Below are positions 6,739-9,585 of a stretch of 9,585 nt of DNA, piece by piece. The position numbers were made by a program, and so were the translations under genes. The stretch lies in contig CALGAN010000054.1 in NCBI GenBank assembly GCA_937951875.1, forward strand, positions 1-9,585, written 5' to 3'. A model generated the notes under the pieces. The model was given only the letters and a program-made list of their open reading frames with translations, did no database searches and was not told the origin of the DNA. This DNA comes from an uncultured Alkalilimnicola sp. Lineage in GTDB: Bacteria > Pseudomonadota > Gammaproteobacteria > Nitrococcales > AK92. Every line of letters starts with the position of its first letter. The first letter of the stretch is position 1.

Positions 6739-6836
6739 ACCCGATTCGGACGACGTTACAGCGACTGAAAACGCGAAACCCCGGCTCTCCTTCAGGAGGC
6801 CGGGCAGCGCAGTCGCAGCAGTCGTTCGAATCGGGT
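6739..6836 (-). terminator. leuA attenuator: long-range stem plus U-tract
   Basis: In the leader RNA, ACCCGATTCGAACGAC (6836-6821, codons 4-8 of the leader peptide) pairs with GTCGTCCGAATCGGGT (6754-6739). This makes 15 of 16 base pairs. The 3' arm runs directly into TTTTGTTAT, as in an intrinsic terminator. The 66-base interior contains a second hairpin. A ribosome stalled at leucine codons 9-12 (6821-6810) would cover the 5' arm and prevent the terminator. A ribosome that reaches the stop (6794-6792) would leave the arm free, allowing termination. This logic fits leucine-starvation induction of leuA. The element would also stop read-through from crcB. Confidence 0.7.
6767..6804 (-). terminator. 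Nested leader hairpin with U-rich tail
   Basis: On the minus strand, CCCGGC-CTCC, loop TGAA, GGAG-(A)-GCCGGG (6804-6780) forms a 10-bp stem with one bulged A. The leader-peptide stop codon TGA lies in the tetraloop. TTTCGCGTTTTC follows. It may act as a pause hairpin or a weaker terminator inside the attenuator. A ribosome at the stop codon would melt it. Confidence 0.55.
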
Positions 6837-6845
6837 CGTAATCAT
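6792..6845 (-). CDS. leuA leader peptide (17 aa, leucine codons)
   Basis: The 17-codon frame from ATG 6845 to TGA 6794-6792 encodes MITTRFERLLRLRCPAS. Leucine codons at positions 9, 10 and 12 (CTG CTG CGA CTG) are the sensing element. The codons just before them form the 5' arm of the long-range attenuator stem. A weak GGGTGA lies 4 bases before the ATG. The peptide is expected to act in cis as a ribosome-stalling sensor of charged tRNA-Leu and to have no function once released. The position between crcB and leuA, and the downstream hairpins, support the call more than the peptide sequence itself. Confidence 0.75.
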   Translation of the reverse strand: MITTRFERLLRLRCPAS

Positions 6846-6851
6846 GCGCTC

Positions 6852-6881
6852 ACCCTACGCCCGAACGGCGGCCGGCGTCAA
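6852..6881 (-). promoter_or_regulatory. Candidate sigma-70 promoter for leuA leader
   Basis: On the minus strand TTGACG (6881-6876) is a 5/6 match to the -35 consensus and contains the crcB stop codon TGA (6880-6878). It is followed after 18 bases by TAGGGT (6857-6852), a poor -10 (3/6). The start point would fall at or within a base or two of the leader ATG at 6845, which would make the leader peptide leaderless. The weak -10 keeps confidence low; a more upstream promoter inside crcB is an alternative. Confidence 0.35.
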
Positions 6882-7273
6882 GCCCGCAAACCGGCGGCGA
6901 GCAAGGAAAAACTCGCCATGCCCAGGGCGACCATCAGCAGCGAACCGAACAGATGGGCGCCGGCGTGGAGCAACGCGCCCAGATAGTCGCCGCGGCCGAG
7001 CAACGTGACCGACTCGCCGGCGAAGGTGGAGAACGTGGTCAGCCCGCCCAGGAAGCCCACCGTCAGGCCGAGCCGCAGCTCCGGCGCCAGCGCGGCGCCC
7101 TGCCCCAGCCAGGCCATGACCAGCCCCATGAGATAGCCGCCGCCGAGGTTGGCGGCCAGCGTGCCCAGCGGCAGCGCCGTCCACAGCGGGTTGAGCCACA
7201 AGCCCAGCCCCCAACGCAGCCAGGCGCCGAGCGCGGCGCCGGCGGCGATGGCGAGCGGGGCGTACAGGCTCAT
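6878..7273 (-). CDS. crcB: Fluoride channel CrcB (Fluc)
   Basis: The 131-aa inner-membrane protein has four predicted transmembrane helices (about 3-21, 35-56, 66-88, 98-126). It forms a dual-topology dimer that exports fluoride. Family marks are GAWLR at 16-20, the pore asparagine in ANLGGGY (Asn42), and GFLGGLTTFSTF at 73-84, which carries the phenylalanine/threonine residues that line the fluoride path and the central Na+ site. The start is ATG 7271-7273, 5 bases after the corA stop. The frame is open far upstream inside corA, but that part is antisense-like shadow. No strong Shine-Dalgarno precedes it, so translation probably depends on coupling to corA. No fluoride riboswitch is visible before the operon. 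Confidence 0.95.
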   Translation of the reverse strand: MSLYAPLAIAAGAALGAWLRWGLGLWLNPLWTALPLGTLAANLGGGYLMGLVMAWLGQGAALAPELRLGLTVGFLGGLTTFSTFAGESVTLLGRGDYLGALLHAGAHLFGSLLMVALGMASFSLLAAGLRA

Positions 7274-7278
7274 CGCGG

Positions 7279-8226
7279 CTACAACCAGCCCTTGCGCTTG
7301 AAGTAGAGGTAGGGCGCGATGCCCGATAGCAGCATCAGCACCAAGGCCAGCGGATAGCCGAACTTCCAGTGCAGCTCCGGCATGAACTGGAAGTTCATGC
7401 CATAGATGCTGGCCACCAGGGTCGGCGGCAGGAACACCACCGCGGCGATGGAGAAGATCTTGATAATCTGGTTCTGCTCGATGTTGATGAAGCCCATGGC
7501 CGCGCCCATGAGGAAGTTCACCTTCTCGAACAGGAAGTCGTTGTGCGGCAGCAGCGAATCGACGTCGCGCAGGATCTCGCGCGCCCACTCGCGCTGCTCC
7601 TGATCGAGCCGGCCGCGGCGCAGCAGGAAAGTCAGCGCCCGCTGGGTGTCCATCAGACACAGCCGCACTTTCCCGTTGACGTCCTCCTGGCGGGTGAGCT
7701 CGTCGATCGCCTCCTCCAGGTCCACGTCCTTCTCGGCCAGCACCATCTCGCCGACCAGCTCCAGGCCGGTGTGGATCTGCTCCAGGCGATCGGCCAGGTT
7801 CTCGACCTTGGTCTCGAACAGCGCCAGCAGCAGCGACACGGCGTCGGTCACCAGGCCCGGCTCGCGCCGCGCGCGCAGCCGCACCAACCGGAACACCGGC
7901 AGGTTGTGCTCGTGCACGGCGAACAGGCGCTGGCCGCTCAGGGTGAAGGCCACGCTGGTGTTCACCGGCCGACCGCCGGGCTCGTGCAAAAACAGCGAGT
8001 GGATGTGCATGCCGCTCTCGTCCTCGTAAGAGCGGGCAGAGGCCTCGATCTCCTCGACTTCGTCCACGTCCGGCAGGTCCTGACGGTACAGGGCCTGCAC
8101 CATGGCGCGCTCCTCATCGGTCGGATCGGCCAGATCGATCCACATCGCGTCGCTCAGAGCGTCCGGTTGCTCGGCAATCGGCAGGTGGTGCAGCACGCCG
8201 TCTTTAAGGGCGAAGGCTGTCAGCAT
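7279..8226 (-). CDS. corA: Magnesium/cobalt transporter CorA
   Basis: The 315-aa inner-membrane channel imports Mg2+ (and Co2+/Ni2+). It is almost the length of E. coli CorA (316 aa). A long acidic cytoplasmic domain (1-250) is followed by TM1 (about 255-275), the selectivity signature YGMNF (275-279), the periplasmic loop with MPEL (282-285), TM2 (about 290-309) and a basic C-terminal tail KRKGWL. I start at ATG 8224-8226, with AGGA about 10 bases upstream, because the 22 codons before it have no such signal and pass over the likely promoter. It heads a two-gene operon with crcB. No Mg2+-responsive leader is evident; the predicted 5' UTR is only about 60 bases. Confidence 0.96.
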   Translation of the reverse strand: MLTAFALKDGVLHHLPIAEQPDALSDAMWIDLADPTDEERAMVQALYRQDLPDVDEVEEIEASARSYEDESGMHIHSLFLHEPGGRPVNTSVAFTLSGQRLFAVHEHNLPVFRLVRLRARREPGLVTDAVSLLLALFETKVENLADRLEQIHTGLELVGEMVLAEKDVDLEEAIDELTRQEDVNGKVRLCLMDTQRALTFLLRRGRLDQEQREWAREILRDVDSLLPHNDFLFEKVNFLMGAAMGFINIEQNQIIKIFSIAAVVFLPPTLVASIYGMNFQFMPELHWKFGYPLALVLMLLSGIAPYLYFKRKGWL

Positions 8227-8294
8227 CCGTTGGTGTTCCTCTGTGCGTGACGCGGAAAACGAACAAAGGCAGCCCAGAGGACCGCGCGGCACAG

Positions 8295-8323
8295 AGTATA
8301 AGGGTCGGCTGGGACGATGACGA
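8295..8323 (-). promoter_or_regulatory. Candidate sigma-70 promoter for corA-crcB
   Basis: On the minus strand TCGTCA (8323-8318, 4/6 to TTGACA) and TATACT (8300-8295, 5/6 to TATAAT) are separated by 17 bases. Transcription would start near 8288, about 62 bases before the corA ATG. The -10 is the best AT-rich hexamer in an otherwise GC-rich divergent intergenic region. Confidence 0.5.
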
Positions 8324-8430
8324 CTGTCGACATCGCCCGAGCGGCGCTATCGTGACGGCCAACGGGACCGCGCCCCGGCTTTCCTCCCCCGCCGGGCGGC
8401 ACCATCTTACGCAGCAAAGCGAGGACCGAC

Positions 8431-9201
8431 ATGAGCGAGCTGAGCGGAAAGATCGGGCTGGTGACCGGCGGCGGCCAGGGTATCGGCCGCGCCATCGCCA
8501 AGCGCATGCTGGAAGCGGGCATGAGCGTGGTGATCGCCGACATCGACGCCGAGGCCGGCGAGGAAGCCGCGGCCGAGCTGGAGGCATACGGCGAGATCTA
8601 CTTCAAATGGTGCGACGTCGGCGACGAGACGGCGGTGGAGCACTTGCTGCGCGACACGGTGGCCCGCTTCCAGGGCCTGGACGCGCTGGTCAACAACGCC
8701 GGCCTCGCCAACCCTTACAACGGCCCGATCGAGCAGCTGAGCCTGGCCGACTGGAACCGCCGGCTCGCCACCAACCTCACCGGCGTGTTCCTGTGCAGCA
8801 AGCACGCCGTGCCGCATCTGCGGCGCAGCCACGGCAGCATCGTCAACATCGCTTCGACCCGGGCGCTGCAATCGGAAGCCAACACCGAGGCTTACGCCGC
8901 CAGCAAGGGCGGCGTGGTGGCGCTCAGCCACGCCCTGGCGGTGAGCCTGGGGCCGGAGGTGCGGGTCAACTGCATCAGCCCCGGCTGGATCGACGTCTCC
9001 GAGCTGAAGAAGCGCGCCCAGCGCCATCCGCTGACGCTGACCGAGCAGGACCACGCCCAGCATCCGGCCGGCCGGGTCGGCCGGCCGGAGGACGTCGCCG
9101 AGCTGGTGCTGTATCTGATCTCGCCGCGGGCCGGCTTCATCACCGGCGCCAATCTGGTAGTCGACGGCGGCATGACCCGCCGCATGATCTACGTCGAGTA
9201 G
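8431..9201 (+). CDS. SDR-family NAD(P)-dependent oxidoreductase
   Basis: The 256-aa protein is a classical short-chain dehydrogenase/reductase. It shows the dinucleotide-binding TGGGQGIG (12-19), NNAG (88-91), catalytic Asn115, Ser142, Tyr155 and Lys159 (YAASK), and PGWI (184-187) after the sixth strand. An acidic Asp37 at the end of strand 2 (VVIADID) predicts NAD(H) preference. The C-terminal ITGANLVVDGGMTR is typical of the glucose-1-dehydrogenase/3-oxoacyl-reductase-like branch. The substrate cannot be read from sequence. ATG 8431 has GAGGA 6 bases upstream. The gene is divergent from corA and convergent with the RAM-domain gene, 12 bases away, so it appears monocistronic. Confidence 0.93.
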   Translation: MSELSGKIGLVTGGGQGIGRAIAKRMLEAGMSVVIADIDAEAGEEAAAELEAYGEIYFKWCDVGDETAVEHLLRDTVARFQGLDALVNNAGLANPYNGPIEQLSLADWNRRLATNLTGVFLCSKHAVPHLRRSHGSIVNIASTRALQSEANTEAYAASKGGVVALSHALAVSLGPEVRVNCISPGWIDVSELKKRAQRHPLTLTEQDHAQHPAGRVGRPEDVAELVLYLISPRAGFITGANLVVDGGMTRRMIYVE

Positions 9202-9213
9202 CCCCGCCGATCG

Positions 9214-9492
9214 TCAGGACATGCCGATCGAGAACATGGCCTCGAGGTCGTGGCGCGACTGGGTGCGGAAAGCGATCAGGGTTTCGGTGTCGCGGATGCC
9301 GTCGACCTTCTGCAGGTGCTCGGTCACGGCCTCGGCCAGCGCCTCGTTGTCGCGCACGCGCAGCATCGCCACCAGGTCGTAGCGGCCGCCCACCGAGTAC
9401 ACCTCGGACACGCCCTTGATTTCGAGCAGCGCTTGGGCCACCTCGTTCACGCGCCCGCGCTCGGCGCAGATCAGGACCATGGCAGTGACCAT
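9214..9492 (-). CDS. Stand-alone Lrp/AsnC ligand-binding (RAM) domain protein
   Basis: The 92-aa protein is the C-terminal effector-binding domain of Lrp/AsnC regulators without the helix-turn-helix. The alpha-beta pattern and the conserved GVSEVYSVGGRYDLVAMLRV segment (27-45) are diagnostic. Such stand-alone domains assemble as dimers or higher rings and bind amino acids in known family members; whether they regulate by joining full-length Lrp proteins is inferred for some cases only. I start at ATG 9490-9492, with GGGAGG 5-6 bases upstream. The frame remains open upstream to 9543, but those codons give an Arg-rich stretch with no DNA-binding motif and a worse start. Partner and ligand are unknown here. 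Confidence 0.88.
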   Translation of the reverse strand: MVTAMVLICAERGRVNEVAQALLEIKGVSEVYSVGGRYDLVAMLRVRDNEALAEAVTEHLQKVDGIRDTETLIAFRTQSRHDLEAMFSIGMS

Positions 9493-9585
9493 GAACACCT
9501 CCCGTTCTAAGAGTTCGATCGCCGGACGCCGCCGCGGCGTCACGCCGATATGATGCAGCCCGAACGGCGGCCGGGCCAGAGGCGG
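9493..9585. other. Right-edge region upstream of RAM-domain gene
   Basis: There is no gene here. It contains a palindrome GACGCC-gccgc-GGCGTC (9525-9541), which could be an operator or a hairpin in the 5' UTR. It also contains a 17-bp sequence (9558-9574) that recurs exactly before the leuA leader at 6859-6875. No convincing -10/-35 pair is seen for the minus-strand gene. Confidence 0.35.

Noticed and set aside
4744..6768. 674-codon plus-strand open frame
   Set aside because: It is antisense to leuA and its leader, whose protein has complete catalytic motifs. The plus-strand product has low-complexity composition and no recognisable family.
7369..8250. 293-codon plus-strand open frame
   Set aside because: It is antisense to corA, which has the YGMNF/MPEL signature. 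The shadow is Gln/His/Val-rich with no motif.
7227..8300. Riboswitch (Mg2+ or fluoride) before corA-crcB
   Set aside because: The predicted UTR is about 60 bases and shows none of the conserved cores of the fluoride or Mg2+ leaders known to me.
8372..8397. CCCGGC/GCCGGG stem upstream of the SDR gene as a terminator or operator
   Set aside because: The stem is only 6 bp with a pyrimidine-rich loop and no U-tract, which is expected by chance in this base composition.
8247..9419. 390-codon plus-strand open frame overlapping the SDR gene
   Set aside because: It is in a different frame from the SDR gene, with Arg/Gly-rich low-complexity sequence. The SDR frame has all catalytic residues and a ribosome binding site.

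Overview
The window is about 9.6 kb of GC-rich, gene-dense bacterial chromosome. A TonB-dependent outer-membrane receptor, an E. coli-type CorA, a fluoride channel, a long-form LeuA, and NtrC/sigma-54-type promoter elements all point to a Gram-negative proteobacterium. A high-GC gammaproteobacterium is most likely, but I cannot name the genus from sequence alone. No tRNA, rRNA, CRISPR, transposase or phage gene is visible. The very long extra reading frames are antisense shadows of GC-rich genes.

Layout from left to right. (1) msrA (104-655, +) meets tail-to-tail, with no intervening base, a minus-strand gene for a META/HslJ-like lipoprotein (656-1081). (2) That gene is the last of a three-gene minus-strand cluster: TonB-dependent receptor (1941-3968), DUF4198/NikM-like periplasmic protein with a C-terminal membrane anchor (1137-1928), META lipoprotein. 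In front of the receptor I read a sigma-54 -24/-12 element (4012-4025) and two NtrC-type palindromes 31 bp apart (4072-4088, 4103-4119). This is the geometry of a nitrogen-starvation promoter. The cluster is therefore best read as a nitrogen-regulated uptake system for a scarce metal or metal chelate; nickel for urease is the most economical guess. (3) A 64-aa conserved-looking small protein (4228-4422, -) and a roughly 400-bp structured non-coding stretch follow, with a strong 13-bp hairpin at 4764-4793. (4) leuA (4822-6528, -) has a 317-bp leader containing a 17-aa leucine-rich leader peptide, a nested hairpin and a 16-bp long-range stem that ends in a U-tract. This is a leucine attenuator, and the same Leu-Leu-Arg-Leu-Arg coding motif recurs in a second short frame further down the leader. 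(5) corA-crcB (8226-6878, -) is a two-gene Mg2+/fluoride operon. (6) An SDR oxidoreductase (8431-9201, +) converges on a stand-alone Lrp/AsnC ligand-binding (RAM) domain protein (9214-9492, -).

Two regulatory regions are the most interesting parts. They are the NtrC/sigma-54 control of a TonB receptor-DUF4198 operon, and the leuA leader with its repeated leader-peptide module. Both are read by eye and both can be tested directly.
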